Source: Ananas comosus (Eukaryota > Streptophyta > Magnoliopsida > Poales > Bromeliaceae). From it: a stretch of 64,000 nt of DNA. The number at the start of each line of letters is the position of its first letter. Positions within the stretch are counted from its first letter, which is position 1. The position numbers and the translations under genes are program-made. Location: contig NC_033622.1 of NCBI RefSeq assembly GCF_001540865.1, positions 8,365,959 through 8,429,958 of the forward strand. The letters run 5' to 3'. Shown here in pieces: positions 12,751 through 25,626 of the stretch. The notes under the pieces were generated by a model. It was not told the origin of the DNA. It saw only the letters and a program-made list of their open reading frames with translations, and ran no database searches.

Positions 12751-14169
12751 ATCCTATCCTGTTTGGGAGTATCAAGATTGGGTCGGTGTGTTATGTTGCA
12801 AGACAATCTCTATAGACCGTCTTGTGAAAAGGCTAGGGTGGTGGTCATCTTTCACCACATAGTGAGCCTTGAATTATTCCCTGGCAGGTTTTGTACAGTT
12901 GACTTATCGTTACCGCAGATGGTATTTTACTCTGGTTGGGTCTTATTGCTTGTTAGCTTTGTTGTTATGCTTTGCATAGCTAAAAGGTTGGATTTATTTG
13001 GTGATCTTGGTCTTTTTGCCGGGAGGTTTGAAATCATGGTTGGTGAGTGGTTTGAACCTGGTGGTTGGCTCATATGTCACTAGGTGTGATAGCATACAAG
13101 GTATACAACTTGGCTTATCGTAAATACTTTGGGTTGGGTACTGTTCTAGTCACTTGGTGACAGGTACGTCGGAGTCTCTTTGAGACTGGTATTTTGTGTT
13201 GCTAGAACATCGATCGCTAGGGTTCCTTTGGGGATGGTAGCGACAGGGTCTCGTAGAGATAGATGTTGGCCATCATTGGTGGTTATGATCGCATGTTGCG
13301 ATTGGCACCCTGTTCACCTAGTGATGGACATGTGAGGTTTGTTTGTTGAATCGAACGCGTACCCGAAAGGGCAATTGAGTGAACTAAATTGTCCAGCTCA
13401 ATTGGTAATGGTAGCCTTGGATCTATCGGCTGAGGCGGAAGGTTAGGTCTCAAACCTAGAGGCGTCGAATACCGCAGGTGGGTTCTCGATAATTAGGGTT
13501 TGACTTTGGCAATCATTTTTCACACAGGTAGAAGGCTGTGGCCTTCGAAGCGAGTATTGCTAGCACAAGTTTAAGGGCAACGATACGGATTCGCTCGTGG
13601 TGAGCCGGTTGACAGAGTTGGCTAGTCAGAGTGTGTCGTTCCGGCCCTTTGGAAGCATACTTCAGGCTTTGTCCTTCATTGGTTCTTAGGCGTTAATGCC
13701 GATGTGCGATTGGTACCTAGTCTAGACTTAGTAGGGAGACTCGTGGTTTTGTTTCTGGATGATAAGTCATGAAATTCTAACTTCATCGAGTTAGATTTCG
13801 ATACGCGAACCAAGGTTGGTTGACCTGGAGTTTCAGGTCGGTGAGCTTTTATCACTCTGGTTTGGCAGGTGTGGAATTGGATAGTCCTGGTTGTGGTATT
13901 ATCTTAGTCCGTAGGTTAGCGGATGGTGGCGATTCCAGTAGATTTTGGTTCGTAGGTTTGGGGTTGGTACATTTCCCCTCATCTTACCTTGGTGGAATCG
14001 TATGTTTCTTGCTCCCTTATTTTGGAGATTGATCGTTCCGGGTTCAAAGGCAAGGTGGTTGATCAATATTCGAAGGTGAAACCATAATAGTGGAATGGCA
14101 TCCAATTCTATTCGATTACGGTAGGTGCGTCGTCAAGTTTCGGGGACGAAACTTTTATAAGAAGGGAAT
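12751..14169 (+). mobile_element. B' internal region, last part, with polypurine tract
   Basis: The B' internal region resumes after the Angela-like LTR. It ends with GTTTCGGGGACGAAACTTTT (about 14136-14155) and a purine-rich tract just before the LTR start at 14170. That dyad, GTTTCG-GGA-CGAAAC, is common just before the 3' LTR of Tekay/Del-type gypsy elements. No pol domains are recognisable, although short open frames occur. Element B lost the corresponding ~1.4 kb. Confidence 0.6.
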
Positions 14170-16126
14170 TATAGAAGGACTGAGATTTTCATGATATATT
14201 TTGATGATTTTCAGCGGTGTTTTTATAGATATTTTAATTTTAAAATTATCGATTTAATTTTGGGGAAAAACAAGTTTTTATTGGAGGTGTTCAGTGACCA
14301 TTACTATTCACTTAAGTGAATAGTAAGCCGTGATTTATTTTGAGGCCTTGGCTTGATGATGGCTTTGGATGTGAATCGGACTTCGTTTCGGATGACCTAA
14401 TAGGTCATTTTTGATGGTTTGGCTATGATGGAGATGATGGCACTGTTCGATTTTATGTTCGATGCACGGTTTTTGAGAAAATTTGCTTTCATCACATATT
14501 GGCATTTTACTACTCGATGTTTTTGCTTTTCATAATCCTTCGGTGCTCCATTTTGCATGAAAGTTCATAGGATGGTGCCACCGGGCTTTTTTTCAATATG
14601 AAACTCTAAGGTTGGAGGACTAAATTGTAATTTCTGCAAAGTGTGAAACGGAACACTTTGCGAAGAGACTATCATTTTATGTGAGAAATTTCACAGTTTT
14701 GGTAAATGGAAAGATCTACATGAAAGTAGACTCAGAGAGGATCTTACGTTTCAAATTTTGCGAAATTCGGGTTCTCCTGTGCAATATGGCATTGAGATGA
14801 ATAGTAAGAGAGTTTCATGATCGAGAGGTTTTTCAAGCTGAAATGTTGTTCTTTGGGTATTAAGGTGCACAAGATGGTATGGAGAGGGACTAGAATGCAA
14901 AACACACGTGCTGGCTGGAGCCTCTCTCTCCCTTGATCTCTCTCTCTCTCTCTCTTTCTCTCTCTTTCTCTCGGGCTTCCCCTCAGTCTTGGGGTCATGC
15001 TCCAGCCGCCGCCACTGCGCTGTCGGCTCATGAGTTCTCAGGTAGCCCTCCCCGCCGCCGTCTCGGCCGACCCTGACCACCCATAGGCGGGACTCCCTGT
15101 TGGATCCAATCCCGAGCATGCTCAGGTGGATCTGCTAAATCCAAGCCTATGGCTGCCATCGCCGACATTGGTTGCCATCGGTGACCTTTCTCTTGGGAAG
15201 GCTCTGCCACTCCAAGCCGGCCTTGCCCCCGTATGCCCTCCTCGAGCCCAGAGCTCGGCCTCAAAGAGAACTTGAGAAGTTATGGCCGGAGCCCTAGATC
15301 CGGCAGTATCGTAGCCTTCTACCGCCGACTGCAGGTGTCCCGGCTTCCCTTGGGTACGGCAGGACTCCCTCAACCGACGCAGGCCACCCCTTGGTTGCAC
15401 AGGAGACGATAGGTCCCATGCTGTCTTACTGCCCTATGACTGGGCTCGAGCTGGGACTCCTTTTGATCGAGCACACTTTTTCGGCCGATCCCGACATCAG
15501 AGACCCTCCACCTTGTGACCACCATCGTCCTGAGTGGTTGCTAATGCTATACTCTCGTTTGTGTCGACCCGTTTGGCTTTGGATAATGAGTTTTGCAATG
15601 TCGCACCCGGGGACCTCAAAACCTGTGGTTTATGTCACTCTAGTGTGCTCCTTAGAGCTAGATTGTGCTCCGGACAGTGAGCACGGCGTCTAGCACCTCG
15701 AAACCTTTTAGATGACTCCTTGGCTAGGATTCCAAAGTCGCAGAATCAACAGTAAATCCCTAAACACCGCTTTATTTTATGTTTTATCGCACACCAAGTG
15801 TTCGGCATAATGCCACTGTGATGCTTTTTGCATCGGGGCTATTCCAGATGGCATGATTCAGGTTTGGGATGTTCAAACTTTATATTTGAGGCTCGAGAAT
15901 CCCTTAAATGGGATTTCGTGGTGATCGACACCTTGGTTTGGGATGTTTGTTGCTTGCTACATTAGGTACATGGCTTTTGCTAGTTAGGGACTCACTAGTG
16001 CGAATGGCCTTTGCTAGTTAGGGACTCACTAGTGCGAAGCACGGACCAGCGAGCGGCGCTGGATGAGTTCTGGAGTCGAAAACGGTATTTTTCGGGACCC
16101 GGCTTGACGAATTTTGGGAATTTCGT
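14170..16126 (+). mobile_element. B' 3' LTR, first segment
   Basis: It starts TATAGAAGGACTGAG at 14170 (TG mutated to TA) and is collinear with the B LTR start at 25975. It carries a perfect 26-bp palindrome at 14301-14326, 131 bp from the LTR start, the same offset as in B. A pyrimidine tract at 14930-14970 and a GC-rich stretch to about 15400 correspond to the B leader. A 34-35 bp tandem duplication lies at about 15974-16038. The LTR continues at 18769, 58148 and 60825 between insertions. Confidence 0.7.
14301..14326. repeat. Perfect 26-bp palindrome in the B' LTR
   Basis: Centre TTCACTTAAGTGAA; the arms extend to TTACTA/TAGTAA with no mismatch. Near-palindromic counterparts occupy the same offset in the B LTRs at about 26106-26125 (plus) and 4030-4050 (minus). 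Confidence 0.85.
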
Positions 16127-18763
16127 TGTAACACACTGGACCTGTGCAAATTGCGAGGTTCGAGTGATTGGATGTGTTCCGAGCTTTTTCCACGCCTTGT
16201 GGAGGGTCGTAGAAGGTGTTACGACCTAAAAAGTTCGAAACCTAGAATTCCAGCTTTGTCCTGAGAGTTTTTACTCTCGGGGACTGGTCCCAGGTGGAAG
16301 AGACCGGTCCCCTTGGAATAGTGTTGCGGCTGACTGCGAGGCAACCGGTCCCTGACGGGTGAGACCGGTCCCCGAGCGCGTTTTCGCGGGGAGAGACCGG
16401 TCCCATGCGGGGAGAGACTGGTTCCCGAACGTTGGATTTTCGGGGCAGGCTGAGAGACCGGTCCCAGGTCGGGGAGACCAGTCCCTCAGTCCGAAATCTG
16501 CCCAGACCGAGCTTTGCACAGGTTGCAAAGTTGAGGGGCTTTTCTGGATTTTGTTACACTAGAGGGCCTATATGGCCATTTCATTTCCTCTTCTCCCTCA
16601 TTTCACTCTCTCATTTGTTTTTAGAGAGAGAAGAAAAGGAGGAGAAGGAAGGAGAAGGAGAGCTTGTTTGAGGGCTTGGAGCTTCACCCTCACCCTCTCT
16701 TCTTCCTTTTGGTGGGTTGGAGCTTGCTTTTGGAGTTTGGTGGTGGACCAATCTTCAACCCTAGAGGACTTAGAGCTTGGATTGAAGCTTCCAACAGGTT
16801 GGTAACAAGTTTCTTTCATTTAGATTCTTGTTTTGATGGTTTCTTTGAGATGAAACCCTAGATTGAGGTTTTAGGGTTGATTTTGGGCATTTTGGATTTA
16901 GGGCTTTTGGAGCTCAATCTCTTGGATTAGAACCTTCCTCTATGTTACATTGGAAGGATTCTAGCTCTCTTTTGGAGCTTGAGAAGAGATTTCTTCTTTG
17001 AAGGTGAGTTTTGGCCCTTTTCTTGAGACGGTTAAAGATCGAGCTAGGGATTGTTCGTAACATTCGTTTCTCTCTTCTTTCCTTACCCTTAGGGTGCTAG
17101 AGGACTTGGGAACAACTTCGTTTGAGCTTACGAACGGTTCCGAGATGCTTCGGTGGGTTTGACCTAGCCGCACAATGAGAAATTCTTATTTGGGATGATT
17201 TGAGTATCGTAAATTGAAAAATCATGCATATTGATGTTAAATGTATTTATTATGAATTTTAGAATGCTTAAAATGCCTATGTTACATATAATGCATTTTG
17301 GACCTCTATGTAGTAGAGAGTTGAATGTGGGGCTTATGGTTGCATTTAGCATTCCGTGTGGGATTTGGGACCATATTTCTTATAGTAGAAATAACATGTG
17401 TAAGTGCCCTTGAACTTAAATTCTCATTGGACATAGAAACTACTACAATGCCATAAAGAGGCATTAGACAAATTGACATGTGAAATTGTGAGTTAATGTT
17501 ATAAAGCGGCATTGAGCTCGGGTTATGTGTGAACCTAGTGAATAGGGCCACTGAGAGATTTGGAAATTTGAACATGCTTGAATATAGAATTGTCTAAGTG
17601 TCATAAAAGGGCACTAGACTTAGTGAATGTTGGAACTTCACATTGTGACCTAGAGCTAGATCATTGAGATTCTAGTGACTATTACCATGTTAGAGACATG
17701 AGGATTCGATACTTGAGACTATGATTACGCTTGCTTGCCATTTGTGGTGATTCGCACATGCTTGTGAGGGTCGCTTCCTACAAGCCGGCACTCCGGAGTT
17801 GGCCTACGCGACTTATGCTCGCTCGTGCGGTATCGAGAAACCTATGGGGTCGGGAGGGATAGACTCATTTCTAGAGTGGGAATACTGGAGCTACCACCGA
17901 CACTTAAGCGGCACAAGCTGGACTACACTTATGTAGGTCCTAGAACATACTGTAAAATAACATTAAACCGGGATGTGACAATCACTACTAGATAGGCTTA
18001 GTAGTTGGATTACTTTGACATGCTTATGGCGTAGCGTTGGGACATGTAGTATACTTGATAGTTTTACTTGTTGCATCATAGTATACTTGGTTGTCATGAT
18101 AGAGTATATTCATCATATATTGATAGAATGGATTATAATGCCTATTGCTGGCCATGTTGGGACATATTAGTCATGCATTGGACATACTTTATCATAATAG
18201 AGTAGATGTACAACACATTGACATCATGTTTACCTGGGACATAGTAATTCAGCATTTTATTTATGCTTTTACTAAATGCAATCTATTTATTATTATTGTT
18301 GCTTTTTGGACTTACCCTTTTCTTTTGGGGCCTAGTGGTGCATTGAGCTGAGGTCAGTAATTGCCCACTGGGAACTATAAATTATAGTTCTCACGCCCTC
18401 TGTTTCATGTTTTTATTTCAGAGCCTTCCACGGCAGGAGAGGCTAGGGACCGAGGAAAGGGAATTGCTTCGAGCTAGCTTGCTTTGAAGGACGCGTCGAT
18501 AGGTGGTCTACCTCTCATTATTTTCGTTTGGAGAGGTTTAGAGTTGTACCCATGTATAGAGACCACCCCTTTTGTACCTTTTTGGAGAGGATTATTTGTA
18601 TAACTCTATGTTTTACCTTTATTGTATACTTGCTCTGATATCTCTAGTTGTAGATCATCTTTAATTTTATTTCAGCTGTTGTTGTAGACGCCTTATATGT
18701 GTAGACATATGGCAGGTCTGGGCGCGCTTTCGGGAGGGCCTCCGCCGGTCCCCGGGCGTGACA
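16127..18763 (+). mobile_element. A-family solo LTR (plus) in the B' LTR
   Basis: It runs from TGTAACACACTGGACC at 16127 to CCCCGGGCGTGACA at 18763, 2637 bp. The flanks TTCGT (16122-16126) and TTCGC (18764-18768) are a TSD with one mismatch. The ACCGGT array (16277-16485) lies upstream of a TATA-like CTATATGG at 16568. A purine-rich leader and telo-box-like AAACCCTAG/TTTTAGGG (16853-16880) follow. A possible 5' splice donor (AAGGTGAGT, ~17001) and acceptor (CCCTTAGGG, ~17093) occur as in related LTRs. Short open frames inside are not credible genes. Confidence 0.87.
16277..16485 (+). promoter_or_regulatory. ACCGGT dyad array in an A LTR
   Basis: Eight GGACCGGTCC-like dyads occur in about 210 bp. 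Five have an intact ACCGGT core and three are decayed to ACTGGT or ACCAGT, the changes expected from C-to-T loss at a methylated CG on either strand. The array ends about 80 bp upstream of the TATA-like element. Its function is unknown. Confidence 0.6.
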
Positions 18764-18768
18764 TTCGC

Positions 18769-19130
18769 ACCTGAACTATTCCACATAGTGTGCGGCTATC
18801 TTGACACCCAAAAGTGAGTGTTTTGGCACAGCGAGGATGCTCGCATGACCTTCGGAGTATCTCGGAACACTTCGGGGCTTAACGGAATCCCGAAACGCAA
18901 AAATCGAGTGTTACGCTAGTTGTTGCTATTTGCAGCGGTATAATAGCCTTATTGGCTGGCATTGGGCCAAGGTGTGACACCTCTTGTCATAGCATGTTGG
19001 CTGCGGGTCGTTCTAGTGCCGAAATGGGTATCCTGGAAGCCAAACTGGTGATTTTCGGGATCTCGTCTTTTCGTTTTGACGCACTATTTGTGCGATTACC
19101 CCGATGGCATTAAATTGATGTATTAGGATA
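18769..19130 (+). mobile_element. B' 3' LTR, second segment
   Basis: A short piece of the B' LTR between the A solo LTR and the D LTR. It contains no open frame and no recognisable site beyond being collinear filler of the host LTR. Confidence 0.55.
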
Positions 19131-19309
19131 GAGAATGTAACACACTAAATTTTAGCAAATTGCAAGGTTCCAATGTTAGACAAGCGTTTTGGGCTATTCT
19201 TGCTGTTTTTGTAGGTCGTTGACTGAATACCGACCCATTCCTCGTGTTGCGGGAATGAGCGAGGGAGTACATAGCACCAAAATCTCCAAACTATAGGTTT
19301 TGGGGTGCA

Positions 19310-19511
19310 GGGTACCGGTACCAGAGAAGGGTACCGGAACTTCCCTGTTTAAACCGAGAAATGCTGCTCTCAAGTTTGAGCTGTTGGGTGGTCGGGTACC
19401 GGTATGGCATCGGTCGAGTACCGGTACGCCGCACTGTTTCTACTTGGCCGAGGCTCGGCTTTGGCAGTTTTGTTGACCTGGTACCGGTACTCTTTCCCGC
19501 ATACCGGTACG
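19310..19511 (+). promoter_or_regulatory. TACCGGTAC dyad array in the D LTR
   Basis: At least five GGTACCGGTAC-like dyads lie in 200 bp, at the position where A LTRs carry ACCGGTCCC dyads. The array is upstream of a TATA-like stretch near 19589 and a pyrimidine-rich leader. Confidence 0.6.
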
Positions 19512-22500
19512 CAGTGTAAAAACTGCAGTTCATGCAGTTTGCAATTTTCGATGTTTCGAGGGGCTTTTTGGAGATTGTTACACCATGTTATATAATACCC
19601 CTTTCTTTCCCAACAGCACCCTTTGTGCTGAGCTTAGAGCAGGAGAAAGGTAGGGTTTTTCTCCCTTTTTCTCTCTATATTTCTCTCCCAACTCCTTTTA
19701 ATTTTGAGGTTTGATCTCTTCCTCATCTTCCTCTTCATGGTGGCAAGCTTAGGGACCTTTGAGAGAGTTTGGTTGAGAGGAGAGGAGCTTCTTGGAGGAT
19801 TTATCTTCAACCCTAGCTCAAGATAGTTTGATTTGGAGCTCTCTTGAAGGTTAGTACTCTTCTTGCAACTTCTATTCGTGATTTTTGTAAGATTTGGAGA
19901 TAAAACCTAGTTTTGGAAAAACTAGGGTTTATTTTGGGGTTTCTTGATTTGGGGCTTTTGGAACCTAATTGATGAGTGTTAAACTCTCCTTTAGGTTGGA
20001 TTGAAGATCCATTGAGTTGATTCGAGCTTCGGACAAATGTAGCTTGATCAAAGGTAATTTTCACCTCTTTTCTATGTGATTTTTGGTGAATTTTGTTTGA
20101 TATTCGTTCGAGGCTTGTAACCCTCTTAGAAATTCTTTTAGGGTGCTAGGAGCTTGGTCAACAACTTCGTTCGAAGGAACGAAAGGGTTCGAAGTGCTTC
20201 CGGTGGGTTTGACCTCACCGAAATAGGTGAACTCCCCCCTATGTCTTCCTTATGGTTTTAAGACATATTTAGATGTTTATTCATGCTTAATATGACATGC
20301 TAAAATTTATGAAAATATAATACATACATGTTATGTATAGTAAAATTTACTGCTCTATGTAGTAGAGGCTTATATGTGAACTTGTGCATAAACTAGCACT
20401 ATTTGATGAATTCTCTCTTAAGCAACCATAGAAAGCATGTTAGGGCATGAATGATGGTATAACTCTTAGGGGGTATCTAGTGAATGGCTTAGCAAAGTGA
20501 TTATCTCACATGTTGAGATATACTTTGTAGACAAGGAAATGTGACATTGTGACCTAGTAAATAACAAGGTTAAACACGAAGCTAAGCATGTTGTATTTGA
20601 CCTAGTGGAATGCCTAGGGCTTGATATTATGACAAGGAATCGACTTTGAGATCGATAGCATTGCTTCATGACTTTGACATGTGAAATGATTGAGACTTAG
20701 CAAGTAGTTGCTTGTTGAGATATACTTGTGTAGATGAGGTAAAGTTGACATTGTGACATAAGTGCATGATAGGGTCTATATGAAACTAAGTTTGATAAAT
20801 CTAATCTAGTTGAACAACTAGTATGTGACGTTGTGATATTGCAATCGATCTAGGGATCGATAATTGCATTCCATGTAGTAGACATGAGGATAATGATTGG
20901 AACGCCCTTTGGCGAATGACAAGATGGATAATTGCATGTGGTATTAATTGAATGAAATCACTTGCATAATAATTTATTACTCCTTATAGCGGAGGCCTTG
21001 TTGGTAGAGTATATGCATGACATGCATCATGGACATTGTAAGCATCTTGTAAATACCTATGCATATGGCATAAGAAAGTGATTCCCTTAACTATTGTGGA
21101 ATAGTATATGTGCGGGCTCTCATTGGAGACTTGAACCTTAGTGAATTATCCTAGACAGGATAATGACAAGAGTAATGTACTTATGAACTAATGACTTATA
21201 CTTGACATAGTAAACCATAATGTCATAAAGTGGCATTGGACTTAGTAAACGGTTAAACTTTTACACCATGACATAGAACTAGACCTTTAGGTTGCTAGTA
21301 TTTATTCCATGTTGGAGACATGACGACCAGGTACTTGAGATGATGAACACGCTTGCATGCCATTTGTGCTCATTCGCACATGCTTGTGAGGGTCGCTTCG
21401 GAGTTGGCCTATGCTATATATACTCGCCCGTGCGAGATTCAGTACCTACTGGGTCGTTGTGGGACAGGCTCATTCCTTGAGGGAATGTTGGACTACCACC
21501 GGCCATTAGGTACGGCGCAAGCCGGACTACACTTGTGCATGTGTAGGTCCCAAGTTGAGATTGGATACTGACATTCAACCATTAATGTGACTATAACCCC
21601 TAAATGGTATATAGTAGTTGGACTATTGGACACATATGATAGTGTATATTGTGGACCTCATGATAGGCATCCATGGCGTTGACACTTTAGTGGTAGTATA
21701 TTAACATCTATGTTGATTAGCATAGACGCATGGATAGAATATGTAATATATCGAAACCTTGGTAGAGTATATCGGACTTTAATCAAATTGACTAAACTGT
21801 GCGAAAGAAATAGTTAGACAAAGCCCATTTGACATTCCAACAAGGTTGGAAGGGTTAAAGTTGAGTTCCAAATGAGTTAGAAAGGGTTTAGCATTGCTCA
21901 GCGCGAATTGGAGTCGAAACGATGCGAAAATTGAAGTCTGGAACTTTTGTTACCGGTAATGCATTGAGCTTGTACCAGTACCATGCATCAGACCGAGAGG
22001 AGTAGCTCTCGGGTTTGAGTGTAAAAAACTGTTGAACCGGGACACCCATGGTGTGTACCGGTACCAAGTCAGTTACCCGAGAGAAGCAGCTCTCAGGTTG
22101 GCCTCTGCGTAATTGTGTAACCGGTGACACTTCCGGGTAGTACCGATACGCAGTGGCCCGAACTGCAACTGCAGTCTGCTGCAAATATGAAAAGAAAGAA
22201 GGTCTATTTGCTATTCTAGCAACCTATATAAGACCCCAACCCCTTTTTTCTCTTGTTCCCAGCTGAGAACTCCCTCCTCTCTCATTTCTCTCCTTTTCTC
22301 TCTCTAGAGATCTCTCCAAGAAGGCATTTGGAGGAGGATTTGAAGGAGATTTTGAAGGTTTGGAGGATATAGAGCTCTCCTACAAGGTGGACCTTGGAGT
22401 GCTTTGGGCTAAGGTAAGGTTTCATGTAGGATCTAGGTTAGGGCATGGTTTTATGCCATAAATCTTTGGTTTTGACCTTCTTACAAGATGGGAAACCTAG

Positions 22501-22981
22501 TAGAGACCATGAAAACACATGAAAATTCATGTTTCTTCATAGTGCTCTCATGGTGGATTTCCGATTGTGCTCAAATTTGACAATCCGGCTCGGTTTTATC
22601 TAACTAGAAGAAAGAAATTTAAATCTTTCCGTTACGACCATGTTTGACCACCGAAAGCTCTACCGAACTGTAATCTCTAGCAAATAGCAGTCGGATTTTA
22701 TTTTCCACCTTCCGGGTGTCAGATCGACATGAAACTTTAAAACTAGCATCATAAAAATATTTCCGACATAAATCCAAGTTTTCATAATTTTCTGACACTG
22801 TGCATTTTTTGCTAAAATAACAGCCTCGATTCACACAAAAAATTCAAAATCTTCTGTTCTCGCTCCGATTTCCGCACGAGTTGTTCTCGACTTATATTTT
22901 ACTTCTATAAGTCTAATAAAAATAGTATCTCACACTATTTTTATTTATTTTTATCCTTTTATTAAAATCCGGTATACTACA

Positions 22982-25626
22982 TTCTCCATTCCTTAAAAAG
23001 AGTTTCGTCCTCGAAACTTCAATCACACCTCAACTCGACCTATCGAGCCATTGAGGACATTAGCATACTTCTCCCTAGGGAACACACTCCGATTCGATTA
23101 CCGGCATTGCTTAGAAGCAATATCACAGGTGCATCGCTCCATCGTGAGTGCTCTAATTCCACTTGGACATTAGCTCTGCCGTGAGATGGCACACTCCGGC
23201 ACATCTCCACTTTTAGTCCTCTAACGAGCATTATCCACAGATTCCACATGGCTATCCATGATCCAACACATGACATTCCATGCTCCCGGGTCTTATGCTC
23301 GAACTACCGTCCTGACCAAAATCTCTTCCCTACCCGTAGGTACCGAGCCGCTGTCACTCACAGCTGACTGCGCCTACCCCAAGGGCCTAGGCTCCACAGT
23401 CCACAAATGGTCCAGGCACGGGTCGTCCCCCAAGCAACACCCGACGTCGTTGTCCTACACGACATGCTCTAACATGCCACAAATACTATCCTCCTAAGTA
23501 GTTACCCGATTTTAGGTAAGGGGATAGTCAACACAACAAACGAAAATAAATCCTCAAAATGTACTATTTCGTGCTCAAATTTCCAAGGCGAGTCAAATCA
23601 GCTCGCAAGATCAAAGGTACGAGGTACCCCACAAATACTCCACACCAAGTAAGGCCAATCCATTTGTTGGCACACAAAACCCTCTCACAAGGTAGGGTGT
23701 TCGAAACGACACACCCGATCATCCGATTATGTATCGAAAAAGGATCAATGCTAAACAATTCGGCGAACAGCCTATCCAGGTATGCAAATGATGCAAACAT
23801 CTCAATCATAGAATGCATAAACTCGAATGCCATAATAATATAATGGTACCTGCAGCCACACTCTCGGCTGCTGCTGCCTCCTCAGTCTGAGCCGCATATA
23901 TGCGCCTGCTCGGGGCCTGTCGTGACCCCTCTGTCTGTCTCAGGACAGGTGGCCGCCTGGACTGGTAGTGAGCAGAAGGCGTCCCCCAACTGGGACTCGG
24001 TGAAGCTGGTGCCGATGCTGATGATGGCGCTGGAACTGGACCCCTCGGGCAGTCCGACTGGAAGTGACCCTCCTGGCCACACAGGTAACACCTGCCTCGA
24101 CTCTGCGAGCACTACTGCGGGTAATGACGACCACCGCAGATCACACAGCTCGGAGCTTGGCGACGATCAGATCCTCCATGCAGTGCAGATGAGCCACGTC
24201 CTCGCGACTGGCTCCGGCTCCTGGGATGTCTCGGCGGCCTCCCAGAGTACGTTTGAATCGCCCCCTCAGCCGCGGGCCTCTCGCCCTTACCCTTGTCCAT
24301 GCCCTCTCGACGCTCCTGCAAATCCGTCGCGCCGCTCTCCACGATGAGCGCGTGGTTCACCACATCTTGGTAAGTCTGGAGGTTGGAGGATTGCACCAAC
24401 CGAAAGACCGACGGACGAAGTACTCGCTCAAAGATGCGGACCTTGTCCTCGTCGTCCCGCACAATAAAGGGCACACAGTGTAGAAACCGAGAGAACTCTC
24501 TCTCGTACTCGGCCACGGTCCGATCCCCCTGGCGCATCTCACGCAGATCCTGCTCCATCTTCCTCTTAACGCTGACGGGAAAGTAGTGCTCCAACAAGAG
24601 TTCCTTGAACCTCTTCTAAGAAATCGCTGCAAGGTCGGTGTTGGGGTTATCCTGGATATCCAACCACTAACTATAGGCCTCGCCGTCCATGTGATGAGTG
24701 GCGAGCCAAACTCTATCTCTTTCTTCCACGAAGGTGCAGCGGAATAACTTCTCCATATGCATCAACCACTTCTTTATGATCTAGTGGTCGGCTCACTCTC
24801 CATCGAAGATCCTGGGGCTACACCTTCTAAACTTATTGAGGCGATCCATGAGCCGTTCCCGCTCCGCTCCCTGAACCATCACGGGGAAAACTGCCCCTGC
24901 CAACGGCACCTGAGCTGGCGGTGCTGCAATAACCTCCTCCCGAGGTGCTACTGCCGGTGTCGTCCGTGAAGTGTCGAGTGTAGGGGACGACACCCTAGGT
25001 GCAACAACCTCCACCGGCGCGGGTGGTGTAGGGACCTGAGCCTCCCTGGCAGCCGCCTGCTGCAGTAGAAGATCCTCCAGGCGCTTCATCCATGCCTCCT
25101 GCTAGTGCGTCGCATCTTCCTGCTGCTGAGCCGCCGTCGTCTGCTGGGTAACTAAATCGGTAAGGGCCGCAAGTTGGCTCCTCAACTCACGGACCTCGCC
25201 GGATCTGGAGGTAGCGGATGTCTCCACTTCCTCAAAAGTTACCGCATTGTCCGCTGCAACAGACTTAGAGCGTGTAGTCGGCATTATCACTACAACATTA
25301 TAAAAGCGTAAGTTAATAAAACCCACGCTAGCGCAACCCCACTCAAATAACTAGTACCCAAATCATGCGAAAGTAAGGAAGTGTTCTTTATTATTAACTC
25401 CCGATGTTACGTTGTCAGCCGCCAATGTAACCCTTCGTGAAGTTAGAAGCTATACACTCCGATCAAACTCTAACTTTTTAGAGTTATATCAATACCCAAT
25501 CACAATACTTTCGCTCACAAATCAAATAGACCTTGTCTCTCACGAGCATATTTCCTATAGTCCAACCGGCCTAAGGTTTGCTAGATCTACTAAGATTCAA
25601 TCCTAGGCTCTGATACCAAATTAATC
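22982..25626 (-). mobile_element. Gypsy internal region 1 (uninterrupted)
   Basis: PBS: the minus-strand TGGTATCAGAGC is at 25607-25618. The left end has the polypurine tract next to LTR start TGTAGTATACC at 22981. Between them lie a broken gag and a protease remnant (separate entry), then 22982-23560 with no recognisable pol. The site that received the copia element in the sister copy is intact here (CTGTCACTCACAGCTG, 23351-23366). RT, RNase H and integrase are absent. Confidence 0.82.
23560..25284 (-). pseudogene. gag: gypsy gag (broken) with decayed protease start, copy 1
   Basis: Gag forms the particle and packages the RNA. Reading starts at 25284 (MPTTRSKS). An N-terminal Q/A-rich coiled region (LQQAAAREAQ) and a P/A-rich linker follow, then a Retrotrans_gag capsid domain with RIFDGE, W.MHMEKLF and LEHYFP..VKRKMEQDLREMRQGDRTVAEYEREF-like sequence. 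A C-terminal zinc knuckle, CYLCGQEGHFQSDC, is encoded near 24050-24090. Several stops and frame breaks interrupt it, for instance after HYPQ at about 24112 and near 25100. Past the knuckle the frame reaches SVAAGTIILL, which lines up with the gag-protease junction of Tekay-type polyproteins. The catalytic D-T/S-G is not preserved. The ~89-codon frame at 23564-23833 is a shadow of this remnant. Confidence 0.8.

Noticed and set aside
23564..23833. An 89-codon frame kept open in both gypsy internal regions (also 51103-51357)
   Set aside because: At first it looked like a conserved unknown protein, but the neighbouring frame lines up with the gag-protease junction. Two close copies staying open is not evidence of selection.
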